Source of the DNA: an uncultured Verrucomicrobiales bacterium
GTDB taxonomy: Bacteria; Verrucomicrobiota; Verrucomicrobiia; Verrucomicrobiales; DEV007
Length of the DNA stretch: 64,000 nt
Assembly (NCBI GenBank): GCA_943789025.1
Contig: CALSSN010000018.1
Coordinates: forward strand, 25,997 to 89,996
Direction of reading: 5' to 3'
The position numbers and the translations under genes are program-made. Every line of letters begins with the position of its first letter. Position 1 is the stretch's first letter. Below are positions 21,076 through 30,942 of this stretch, piece after piece. The notes under the pieces were generated by a model. It searched no databases. It worked only from the letters and a program-made list of their open reading frames with translations, and was not told the origin of the DNA.

Positions 21076-22029
21076 TTAAAATTCCATGCGCCCTTCACCG
21101 CTTTCGATGAGCCCGGTGATTTGAACGGCGACTTGCAGGGCGGCGGCGGCTTCATGTCCCGAGACTTTTGGCGTGTAGCCCTCGGCAGCGCACTCACAGA
21201 AAGAGGCGAGTTCCACTTTGAGGGGCTCTTCTTTTTCCACTTTCACCTCCTCTTTCTTAATCCCGAGCATGCCTTTGCGATAGATTTCCCCGGACTGTTC
21301 CTGGTAGTCGAGCGAGAGGTAGGCATCACCCTGGAAGACACGAATTTTACGCATTTTCTCTGGGCTGATCCGCGAGGCGGTGAGGTTGACGACACAACCA
21401 TTGGCAAAGCGAAGTCGCGCGTTCGCAATGTCCTCACGCTTCGTCAGGACAGGCACTCCCACCGCATCGATACTTTCCAGCTCTGACTTCACGAGGTGAA
21501 GAATGATCTCGATATCATGGATCATGACATCGAGAACGACGCCGATATCGAGGCTGCGGTTCGGAAAGGGTGAGAGGCGGTGCACTTCGATGAAGCGGGG
21601 GTCGCTGATGCGGTCCTCCAGTTGCGCGAGAACAGGGTTGAAACGTTCAATGTGTCCTACTTGAAGGATGCGTTTCTGCGCGTTGGCCAGTGCGACGAGG
21701 GATCGGGCATCTTCGATGTTGTCGGTGATTGGCTTTTCGACAAGCACGTGCTTGCCAGCTCGGAGGAGGGCGGAGCTGAGCTCAAGGTGCAGACTGGTCG
21801 GTGCTGCGACGGTTGCCGCATCGACGAGGTCGATAAACTCATCAAGGCTTCCCGCAGCGACGGTCTGGTATTCCTCGGCCAGTTGCTGCGCGAGTTTCTC
21901 GTCGCGGTCGAAAACAGCAGTCAACTTGCAGTGGCCGATCTCAGCCAGGCAGCGGGCGTGGTTTCTGCCGATGGCCCCGACGCCGATGACGCCGACGCGG
22001 ATCGGACTGTGAGGTTCCTCGGTTCTCAT
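21076..22029 (-). CDS. Gfo/Idh/MocA-type oxidoreductase in the lipid A operon (GnnA-like candidate)
   Basis: NAD(P)-dependent sugar oxidoreductase of 317 residues. The Rossmann glycine motif GVIGVGAIGRNHARC is at about residues 13-27 and the family EKP motif appears in HVLVEKPITDN; MIHDIEIILHLV carries the catalytic-region His/Asp. It lies between lpxI and lpxB and its start overlaps the lpxI stop by 4 bases, so it very likely acts on a lipid A precursor. In Acidithiobacillus, GnnA, a member of this family lying between lpxA and lpxB, oxidises UDP-GlcNAc at C3 so that GnnB can aminate it. The same role is an inference here; no GnnB aminotransferase is visible. A different UDP-sugar dehydrogenase function remains possible. 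Confidence 0.85.
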   Translation of the reverse strand: MRTEEPHSPIRVGVIGVGAIGRNHARCLAEIGHCKLTAVFDRDEKLAQQLAEEYQTVAAGSLDEFIDLVDAATVAAPTSLHLELSSALLRAGKHVLVEKPITDNIEDARSLVALANAQKRILQVGHIERFNPVLAQLEDRISDPRFIEVHRLSPFPNRSLDIGVVLDVMIHDIEIILHLVKSELESIDAVGVPVLTKREDIANARLRFANGCVVNLTASRISPEKMRKIRVFQGDAYLSLDYQEQSGEIYRKGMLGIKKEEVKVEKEEPLKVELASFCECAAEGYTPKVSGHEAAAALQVAVQITGLIESGEGRMEF

Positions 22030-22859
22030 GTGGTGGAGACACTGGAACCCGCTTCCGCCCAGATCGCCACCTTCAAATCACGGCAGAGCGTGCTGACTTC
22101 ATCCTGCTCGAGGAGGAGGGTCGAGCCCGCTTCGATGACAATGAGGTCGATCTCTGCTTCCGCGGCCGTGCGGATAGTATCAGGGCCGACGACAGGAACA
22201 TCGAAACGAAGGTCCTGTTCCGGTTTGGAGACTTTCACCATGGTGGCACCGCCTTTTCCCAGTGCGCCGCCTCGACGCATCGTCTCGTTGGTTCCCTCAA
22301 AGGCCTCCACTGCCAGGACCGTGCCTTGGTTCACGACGACCGTCTGGCCGATGTCCAGCCGGCTGATTTCTTTTGCTATCCGCATTCCAAAACTGACATC
22401 CGCCAGGCGTTTCTCCGAGAGGGGAGGGCCTGCAACCTGTCCCGGCCCGGGGAGGAGTGAGTCGAGGTAGGTGGTGGCAGGAAGGAGTTCGATGTCATCT
22501 TTGGCCAGCTCGTCTGCGATCCCGCTGAAGAGCGATTCGGCATTCCGTTCCTTCAACTTCGCGATCATCAGAGCGGTTCGGATGTCCGGGCGGAGCTCGT
22601 AGAGGTTCTTCGGGGCGATCTGGCCTACCATGACGGCACGGTCAATGCATTCTTGTTTGAAGAATTTGATCAACTTCCCCAGCTGCCCGACTCGGAACCA
22701 GGCCAGCGAGTCGACCAGTGCCTCGAGCGACGGGTCGGTTTCGTTTTTGAAAGCAGCGGCGACGAGTTTACTGACGCCCGCTTCGCGTGCAGCACGTGCG
22801 AAGGTAGCTGGGTAGATCCCGTTCCCGGCGATCATGCCGATGGGTGGTTCTTCTGGCAT
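22026..22859 (-). CDS. lpxI: UDP-2,3-diacylglucosamine diphosphatase LpxI
   Basis: LpxI hydrolyses UDP-2,3-diacylglucosamine to lipid X and UMP, replacing LpxH in many alpha-proteobacteria, PVC and other bacteria. The protein is 277 residues. The N-terminal glycine-rich IGMIAGNGIYPATFARAA and the C-terminal blocks QTVVVNQGTVLAVEAFEGT, GGATMVKVSKPEQDLRFDVP and IVIEAGSTLLLE are typical of the former DUF1009 family. It is the first gene of the lipid A run and its stop overlaps the next start (ATGA). About 208 bases separate it from the divergent atp operon. Confidence 0.95.
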   Translation of the reverse strand: MPEEPPIGMIAGNGIYPATFARAAREAGVSKLVAAAFKNETDPSLEALVDSLAWFRVGQLGKLIKFFKQECIDRAVMVGQIAPKNLYELRPDIRTALMIAKLKERNAESLFSGIADELAKDDIELLPATTYLDSLLPGPGQVAGPPLSEKRLADVSFGMRIAKEISRLDIGQTVVVNQGTVLAVEAFEGTNETMRRGGALGKGGATMVKVSKPEQDLRFDVPVVGPDTIRTAAEAEIDLIVIEAGSTLLLEQDEVSTLCRDLKVAIWAEAGSSVSTT

Positions 22860-23044
22860 CGGGAATTCCTAGACCGTGAGCTGCCATCTGGCCAGTCCGA
22901 TCTCGTTGTGTAGTTTTTCTCGGCACCAGCGAGGTTGCCATCGAAATTGGGATTTCTGTTAGCGGCTGGAGGGGATGCCTTCTTCTCACGGTGAAGTATT
23001 CAGCTCACGCCGAAGGAGAAGGCAATTGATGCAGCGTGGGACTT

Positions 23045-23060
23045 TGTGAAAAATTTCACA
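23045..23060. promoter_or_regulatory. CRP/FNR-type palindrome TGTGA-N6-TCACA upstream of atpB
   Basis: TGTGAAAAATTTCACA is a perfect match to the CRP-type half-site arrangement TGTGA-N6-TCACA. It lies in the divergent lpxI/atpB region, 8 bases before the TTG start candidate of atpB. It could be an operator for the ATP synthase operon or for lpxI. No CRP homologue is seen in this window, so binding is inference. Confidence 0.45.
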
Positions 23061-23067
23061 AACTTCC

Positions 23068-24027
23068 TTGCGCTTCCCTCAGGTCTTGGTTAAAGGCTTG
23101 GGGCACGTTGGTAATCAACCCCAAAAATTCTCTGGAAAAGTGATTCAGGAAGCAGCCATCACATCAGCATTCGGCGAAATTCAGCCGCTTTTAGGTCTTT
23201 CTATTCAGGCTTCGGAGCTCTTTGGACAGGAGGGAATCTTCGGATTCTTCACCAATTCGATTCTTGTTGGCCTTGTGGTTCTCGGAGTGATCTGGTTTAT
23301 CGCCTCAAAGGGAACCAAGGAGATGAAGCTTGTGCCCTCAGGGATTCAGAACGGAGTCGAATTCGTGGTCGAGTTCCTCTACAACCAGGTGGAAGGGATC
23401 GTCGGAGAGAAAGTGGCACCGAAAGCGTTTCCACTGTTGGCCACTCTGTTTCTCTTCATTGTGATCGCGAACTGGATGGGTCTGTTCCCCGGCGTGGGAA
23501 CCATCGGCTTTGGCCAGACGACTGGACCGCTCACCGTTGACTCACACGATCCGAATTTTGTTCCGCTCCTCCGCCCTGCCACCGCCGATCTCAACATGAC
23601 CTTGGGGATGGCCCTCTGTTTCATGCTTGTCTGGATCTGGATCACGATTGCAGAACTCGGGGTCTGGGGGTTTATCAAGCACACTTTCGGACCAAAGGGC
23701 GGCTTGACTGGAATCATGGGAATTGGTATCGCCGTGATCTTTTTCGTGGTCGGAATCATTGAGCTTGTCTCGATCCTGTTCCGGCCGGTTTCGCTCTCTT
23801 TGCGTCTGTTTGGAAATATCTACGCAGGCGAGACCTTACTCCACACTATGGGTAGCATGCTGGATGGTTTTGGAGCGATCCCATCGTTCCTTGGCAGCAT
23901 TGCCCTGCCGTTGCCATTTTACTTTATGGAGATTCTGGTCGGCGTGCTTCAGGCGATGGTGTTTGCTCTTCTCTGTGCCGTTTACATCAAGCTCTCAACC
24001 ACGCATGATGAGGATCACGAACATTAA
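23068..24027 (+). CDS. atpB: F1Fo ATP synthase subunit a
   Basis: Membrane subunit a, which forms the proton half-channels against the c-ring. About five hydrophobic helices are visible. The essential arginine sits in PVSLSLRLFGNIYAGE, and the C-terminal helices include LPFYFMEILVGVLQAMVFALL. The start is uncertain. The longest frame begins with TTG at 23068 (319 residues) but has no Shine-Dalgarno and is only 8 bases from the palindrome; a GTG at 23140 gives 295 residues and starts just before the conserved N-terminal region. The tail is His-rich (HDEDHEH). First gene of the complete atpBEFHAGDC operon. No atpI is present. Confidence 0.95.
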   Translation: MRFPQVLVKGLGHVGNQPQKFSGKVIQEAAITSAFGEIQPLLGLSIQASELFGQEGIFGFFTNSILVGLVVLGVIWFIASKGTKEMKLVPSGIQNGVEFVVEFLYNQVEGIVGEKVAPKAFPLLATLFLFIVIANWMGLFPGVGTIGFGQTTGPLTVDSHDPNFVPLLRPATADLNMTLGMALCFMLVWIWITIAELGVWGFIKHTFGPKGGLTGIMGIGIAVIFFVVGIIELVSILFRPVSLSLRLFGNIYAGETLLHTMGSMLDGFGAIPSFLGSIALPLPFYFMEILVGVLQAMVFALLCAVYIKLSTTHDEDHEH

Positions 24028-24117
24028 GCTTTAACCACTCATGCTTCCGGGACCATGGGCAAACCGTGGGCGGGGCATCCAACCAAAACCAAATAAAACG
24101 AAAAGGAAAATAAGATC

Positions 24118-24408
24118 ATGATACTAGATCTCCTCCCACTACTTGCTGACAGCGCAGCTGCCGCCGGTGAAGTTGTCGAAACCGCGAGTGATATCGCTCG
24201 CGCCGGTAACATCAACGGTTCCATCACCCTCGGCCTCGCCGGAGCAGGTGCCGCCATTGGCGTCGGCCTTGTCGGTGCGAAAGCAGCCGAGGCTGTCGGT
24301 CGCAATCCTAGCGCCTTCGGAAATATCCTCACCATTGGCATCATCGGAATGGCGCTCGCCGAGGCGATCGCAATTTACGCACTGATCCTGGCTTTCGGTG
24401 GCCGCTAA
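24118..24408 (+). CDS. atpE: F1Fo ATP synthase subunit c
   Basis: Proteolipid subunit c of the rotor ring, 96 residues, a two-helix hairpin with the loop AEAVGRNPSAFG. The ion-carrying carboxylate is the Glu in GMALAEAIAIYAL. The residues that normally create a sodium site (Gln in the first helix, Ser/Thr after the Glu) are Val and Ala/Ile here, which points to proton coupling; this is inferred by alignment in my head with Ilyobacter subunit c. A Shine-Dalgarno-like AAGGAAAA lies about 9 bases upstream. A stable hairpin follows the gene. Confidence 0.95.
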   Translation: MILDLLPLLADSAAAAGEVVETASDIARAGNINGSITLGLAGAGAAIGVGLVGAKAAEAVGRNPSAFGNILTIGIIGMALAEAIAIYALILAFGGR

Positions 24409-24437
24409 AATCTGCAGTCAGGTCTGACAAGAATTTT

Positions 24438-24472
24438 TACCGGTGGGGCAGGTTCCCACCTCCCCGCCGGTA
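24438..24472 (+). promoter_or_regulatory. RNA hairpin between atpE and atpF
   Basis: TACCGGTGGGG at 24438-24448 pairs with CCCCGCCGGTA at 24462-24472 (11 bp, one G-T pair). No T-run follows, so it is not a canonical terminator. It lies 30 bases after atpE. It could protect the 3' end of an atpE-rich message or reduce expression of the downstream genes, which would suit the high c:b stoichiometry. Confidence 0.5.
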
Positions 24473-24541
24473 ACTTTCCTTGCCTTCCAGTAAATTTTCT
24501 TTTTCTTCCCCCCTTCGTCGATTTTTAACAGCACACACGTC

Positions 24542-25042
24542 ATGGGAGAAATACTCAGCAGCTTCGGGGTGACATGGGCTAAGCTCATTGCCCAGGTCCT
24601 CATTTTTCTAATCGTCTACTCCATTCTTAAGAAGAAAGCATTCGGACCGGTCATGGCCATGCTGGAGGAACGCAAAGCGCGCATCGCCGAGGCCGAAAAA
24701 AATCTCGAAAAAACCCGCTCTGAGCTTGAGGGCGCAGAGAACCGTGCCAAGGAGATTGTTGCTGAGGCGAATGCCGGTGCCGATCGCATCGTCGAAGAAG
24801 CCAATGCTACTGCTCAGATCACAGCCGACAAGAAACTCGCCAAGGCCACCGTGGAAGCAGGCAACCTGCGTTCCAAGGCACAGGAGGAAATGGAACTCGA
24901 GCGCCAGCAGATCCTCGGTGAACTTAAAGGCGATTTCGGCCGGATGGTAATCGAGGCGACTGGTAAAGTTTCTGGAAAAATTCTCACCGAGAAAGATCAG
25001 GAAAAAATTAATGAAGAAGCTGTGAACCAGGTCGGCCTCTGA
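24542..25042 (+). CDS. atpF: F1Fo ATP synthase subunit b
   Basis: Subunit b of the peripheral stalk, 166 residues. One N-terminal membrane helix (about residues 8-25, WAKLIAQVLIFLIVYSIL) is followed by the conserved KKKAFGPVMAMLEERKARI. After it comes a long, highly charged coiled coil rich in Ala, Glu and Lys that reaches to the C-terminus. The length and pattern match a single b subunit, and no second b or b-prime gene is present. It lies between atpE and atpH in the standard order. Confidence 0.95.
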   Translation: MGEILSSFGVTWAKLIAQVLIFLIVYSILKKKAFGPVMAMLEERKARIAEAEKNLEKTRSELEGAENRAKEIVAEANAGADRIVEEANATAQITADKKLAKATVEAGNLRSKAQEEMELERQQILGELKGDFGRMVIEATGKVSGKILTEKDQEKINEEAVNQVGL

Positions 25043-25098
25043 TTCTCTGCTTCTTTTGTTGTTACCGCTTTTCCCGTTTTCACTTATCACATTTTACT

Positions 25099-25497
25099 AT
25101 GAGCGCCCGGTCAGATGCCCTCAGTGCAGCACGACTCCTCCTCCGCGCGAGCCGAGGTGAGGATGGTACTGTCGATGGCAGCAAGGCAAAGAGCCTGGTC
25201 AGACGCATCGGTGAAGCCAAGCCGCGAGGTCACATTCTGATTCTCGATACCTTTCGTCGTCTTCTTCGTCTCGAACTGGAAGCTCGCGAAGCGCACATTG
25301 AGAGTGCGACCGTGTTATCCGACGAGGCGAAAGCATCGCTCGAGGCCGACATCACCGCCAGACATGGCAAAGACATTTCTTATCATTACCAGACCAGCGC
25401 TGACCTGATTGGTGGCCTGCGGATCCGCGTCGGGTCCGACGTCTGGGACGGGACGGTCAAGGCTCGTCTTGACCGCCTCGGCCTCGCTTTTTCCTGA
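25099..25497 (+). CDS. atpH: F1Fo ATP synthase subunit delta, short form
   Basis: Delta subunit, which links the peripheral stalk to the top of F1. The C-terminal signature is intact (SADLIGGLRIRVGSDVWDGTVKARLDRL), and the position between atpF and atpA is the standard one. The protein is only 132 residues, against about 175-180 in most bacteria. The N-terminal six-helix domain that binds the alpha subunits appears shortened or strongly diverged: the region before HILILDTFRRLLRLELEAREA holds only about 45 residues. No upstream in-frame start is apparent that would restore the missing part. It may be a lineage-specific short delta or an annotation limit caused by an unseen frameshift. Confidence 0.88.
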   Translation: MSARSDALSAARLLLRASRGEDGTVDGSKAKSLVRRIGEAKPRGHILILDTFRRLLRLELEAREAHIESATVLSDEAKASLEADITARHGKDISYHYQTSADLIGGLRIRVGSDVWDGTVKARLDRLGLAFS

Positions 25498-25557
25498 CCC
25501 AATCCAAAAACGGCATCCAGCAACTTTTTTTTCGACCGCAAACCAACCATTCCAGTT

Positions 25558-27093
25558 ATGAGTAATATCCTCCAGGAGATCGAAGCAGAGATCGCAAACC
25601 TTAAGACCTCCGTCACCAAGTCCAATGTCGGCACTGTCCGCGCGGTCGGAGACGGCGTAGCCAAAATTGAAGGCCTCAGCGACGTTCAGCTCAATGAGAT
25701 GGTCGAGTTCCCCGGCGGGCTCTTTGGCCTCGCCCTCAACCTCGAAGAAACTGAAGTCGGAGTGATCATTCTCGGCTCGTCTGACGCCATTCGCGAGGGA
25801 GACGAAGTGAAGACGACCGGCCGACTCCTCGAGGTGCCGGTAGGGGAAGCCATGCTCGGGCGTGTTGTCAATGCCCTCGGTGATCCGCTTGATGGAAAAG
25901 GCGACATCAAAAGCAGTGAATCTTACCCTGTGGAGAAAATCGCACCTGGCATCATTAAGAGAAAATCAGTTTCGGTGCCGGTGCAGACCGGCATCATGGC
26001 GATCGACGCCATGATTCCTATCGGCCGTGGCCAGCGTGAACTGATCATCGGCGACCGTTCGACGGGGAAAACCACCATTGCGGTCGACACTATCATTTCC
26101 CAAGCCAAGCAGAACAAAGCTGCCGCTGCCGGTGAGTTGAAAGGTCACAAGGCGATGGTCTGCATCTACGTCGCAGTGGGTCAGAAAAACGCCAACATTG
26201 CCCGGATAGTAAAAATTCTGGAAGAGGCGGATGCTATGGACAGCACGGTGATTGTCTCTGCCTCCGCTTCGGATTCAGCCACCAATCAGTATCTGGCGCC
26301 TTATGCCGGATGCGCGATCGCCGAGTGGTTCATGGATCAGGGACAGGATGCCTTGATTGTCTTTGACGACCTTTCCAAGCACGCGGTGGCCTACCGTCAG
26401 GTGTCTCTGATTTTGAAGCGCCCATCAGGGCGTGAAGCGTATCCCGGAGACGTGTTTTATCTTCACTCACGCCTTCTCGAGCGCTCTGCGCGTCTCTCAG
26501 AGAAAGAGGGCGGTGGTTCCCTGACCGCCCTGCCGATCATCGAGACCCAGGCAGGTGATGTCTCGGCTTACATCCCGACCAACGTCATTTCGATCACCGA
26601 CGGCCAGATCTTCCTCGAAACCGATCTGTTTTACCAAGGCATCCGCCCTGCGATTTCCGTGGGACTTTCCGTCTCGCGGGTCGGTTCAGCTGCGCAGACG
26701 AAAGCGATCAAGAAAGTCTCTGGAACCACCAAGCTTGACTTGGCTCAGTTCCGTGAGCTCCAAGCTTTCGCCCAGTTCGGATCTGATCTCGACGAGAAGA
26801 CCCAGGCGCAGATTTCGAGGGGCCAGCGGATTGTTGAACTCTTCAAGCAGAATCAGTACAGCCCGAAAAGTCTGGAGATCATGGTCTCCACGCTTTTTGC
26901 CATGCAGAACGGTGCATTCGATGACGTGGCAGTTGAAAAAATCGAGGACTGCCAGGAGAAAATGGAAGAATTCCTGGCAACCCGAAAAGACAGTCTGATG
27001 GCAAAAATTCGGGATGAAAAAGCGGTTACAGATGAGATCAAGGACGAACTGACGACTGCGATCGCCGACTTCAAGGCCAGCTACGGAGCGTAA
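25558..27093 (+). CDS. atpA: F1Fo ATP synthase subunit alpha
   Basis: Non-catalytic nucleotide-binding alpha subunit of F1, 511 residues. The N-terminal stretch [22 protein letters not shown] forms the beta-barrel crown. The P-loop is [16 protein letters not shown] near residue 170. The Arg finger region lies in [15 protein letters not shown]. The C-terminal helical bundle ends [13 protein letters not shown]. The length is normal and no odd features are seen. It lies between atpH and atpG. Confidence 0.98.
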   Translation: MSNILQEIEAEIANLKTSVTKSNVGTVRAVGDGVAKIEGLSDVQLNEMVEFPGGLFGLALNLEETEVGVIILGSSDAIREGDEVKTTGRLLEVPVGEAMLGRVVNALGDPLDGKGDIKSSESYPVEKIAPGIIKRKSVSVPVQTGIMAIDAMIPIGRGQRELIIGDRSTGKTTIAVDTIISQAKQNKAAAAGELKGHKAMVCIYVAVGQKNANIARIVKILEEADAMDSTVIVSASASDSATNQYLAPYAGCAIAEWFMDQGQDALIVFDDLSKHAVAYRQVSLILKRPSGREAYPGDVFYLHSRLLERSARLSEKEGGGSLTALPIIETQAGDVSAYIPTNVISITDGQIFLETDLFYQGIRPAISVGLSVSRVGSAAQTKAIKKVSGTTKLDLAQFRELQAFAQFGSDLDEKTQAQISRGQRIVELFKQNQYSPKSLEIMVSTLFAMQNGAFDDVAVEKIEDCQEKMEEFLATRKDSLMAKIRDEKAVTDEIKDELTTAIADFKASYGA

Positions 27094-27134
27094 TTAAAAG
27101 ATTCCCCTCCTCAGTAAGCGCCGAACCCTGACCC

Positions 27135-29548
<2,414 letters not shown>

Positions 29549-29632
29549 CTACGCGCACCTTCCAGCTAACGGTTAAGAAGACTTCCAACTGTCGCTTGCA
29601 CGGTTCCTGCTTTACACTCTTTCTATTCACCT

Positions 29633-30046
29633 ATGCCACTCCATTTAGAGATCGTGACGCCCGAGGCGAAAGTTTTCGCTGACGAGGTCGACTCGGTGGT
29701 CATTCCTGGGATTGATGGTGAGGCAGGCCTGCTACCCAGTCACGCCCCCCTGGTTACCACCATTCAACCTGGTGAGCTTCGTTATACCAAAGGTGGCCAG
29801 GAAGAATACCTCGCTCTGGGTGAAGGTTTTGTAGAGATTTCCAGTGATGCTGTCGCGGTGATTACCGACCTCGCTGCATCCGAGGCGGAAATTGATGAGG
29901 TGACGGTTGAGGAGGCTATGGCGCGTGCCCACGCGACCCTTGAGGATCCTGGTGACCACTCTGCGGAGGAGCTTGCCTCGGTTCAGGCTTCCATTCAGAA
30001 GTCGATGGCGCAGCTGCGGGTCAAGCGTCGTCGTCGCTCCCTCTAA
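29633..30046 (+). CDS. atpC: F1Fo ATP synthase subunit epsilon
   Basis: Epsilon subunit of the central stalk, 137 residues. The N-terminal beta-sandwich is clear (MPLHLEIVTPEAKVFADEVDSVVIPGIDGEAGLLPSHAPLV). The C-terminal helical pair that can inhibit hydrolysis is present (residues about 90-130) and ends in a very basic VKRRRRSL. It completes the operon. No clear terminator is seen just downstream; the phospholipase-like gene begins about 100 bases later and could be co-transcribed. Confidence 0.96.
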   Translation: MPLHLEIVTPEAKVFADEVDSVVIPGIDGEAGLLPSHAPLVTTIQPGELRYTKGGQEEYLALGEGFVEISSDAVAVITDLAASEAEIDEVTVEEAMARAHATLEDPGDHSAEELASVQASIQKSMAQLRVKRRRRSL

Positions 30047-30144
30047 GACCGGCGAAGCTGGTAAGGCCGTGCTCTGGTGGAGTGCCTTCTGCTTCTTTTG
30101 CCAGCCTTTACTTTCCCTCGCCTGATTGAAGAGGCTTGCAGGGC

Positions 30145-30711
30145 ATGTTTTTTGACACTGGACAGGGCTTCGTGCCGGCAGGATCCTCGACGATGCTGGT
30201 TCTCAATGAAGAAACCTACGCTCGGGTCATCCAGGAACAGGTGCCCGCGGCCAAGAAATTCGTCTGGATTCTCACCGCAGACGTCAAGGATCTGCATGTC
30301 GAGAGCACGCGCGGCAGGTTCCGGCCGTTTCTTGCCGTGCTGGCCGACCTTGTGGATCGCGGTGTCTACCTGCGTCTCGTCCATGCCAAGGAGCCGGGCC
30401 CCAGATTCCGCAGTGATTTCGACAAGCATCCGGCATTGGTAGAGGGCGAACTCTTTGAGCGAGTTCTTTGCCCGCGGATGCATATGAAGGTCGTCATTGT
30501 CGACGGGAGATTTGCCTATGTCGGCTCGGCGAACCTCACCGGAGCCGGCTTGGGAGCCAAGTCGCCCACACGACGAAACTTTGAGGCAGGTTACACGACG
30601 ACGCATGTCGATGAGATCGATCGGCTTATGGAATTTGTCGATGCTCTCTACCTCGGCGATCACTGCATTGGCTGCGGGAGGCGGGACACCTGTCCGGAGC
30701 CACTCGCGTAG
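30145..30711 (+). CDS. Phospholipase D-like protein with a single HKD motif and a cysteine-rich tail
   Basis: A PLD-superfamily protein of about 188 residues. One HKD-type motif is visible as MHMKVVIVDGRFAYVGSANLT (H-x-K-x4-D followed by GSxN), and RRNFEAGYTT follows as in other family members. Enzymes with one HKD usually act as dimers; nucleases such as Nuc and Bfil are examples, and phosphatidyl transferases have two. The last 20 residues hold three cysteines (CIGCGRRDTC), possibly a metal or redox site, which is not typical. I prefer the ATG at 30145; a TTG three codons upstream is in frame. The substrate (DNA, RNA or lipid) is unknown. Alone between atpC and a DEAD-box gene. Confidence 0.75.
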   Translation: MFFDTGQGFVPAGSSTMLVLNEETYARVIQEQVPAAKKFVWILTADVKDLHVESTRGRFRPFLAVLADLVDRGVYLRLVHAKEPGPRFRSDFDKHPALVEGELFERVLCPRMHMKVVIVDGRFAYVGSANLTGAGLGAKSPTRRNFEAGYTTTHVDEIDRLMEFVDALYLGDHCIGCGRRDTCPEPLA

Positions 30712-30942
30712 ATGAGATTGGCAGGGAAAGTTCGCAGCTGACATCTGCCTGCCTTTTTGGCTCTGCAAAACGGGGAATGATATCCTCTCTTGCAATGTGC
30801 GGCTTTGCCCCCACTATAGGCACCCGCGCGCGGACCTGAGGCAACTGGATCTTCTATTTCCAGAACAAGCGATGAGGCAAGACGCGCGAAGACGATCCTC
30901 AATTCCAGAGACGTCTCACGTGTAAAAAACCAGCCACCTCGC

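Noticed and set aside
24118..24408. Sodium-coupled ATP synthase
   Set aside because: The Glu is followed by Ala-Ile rather than Ser-Thr and the Gln of the first helix is Val, so a proton ring is more likely.
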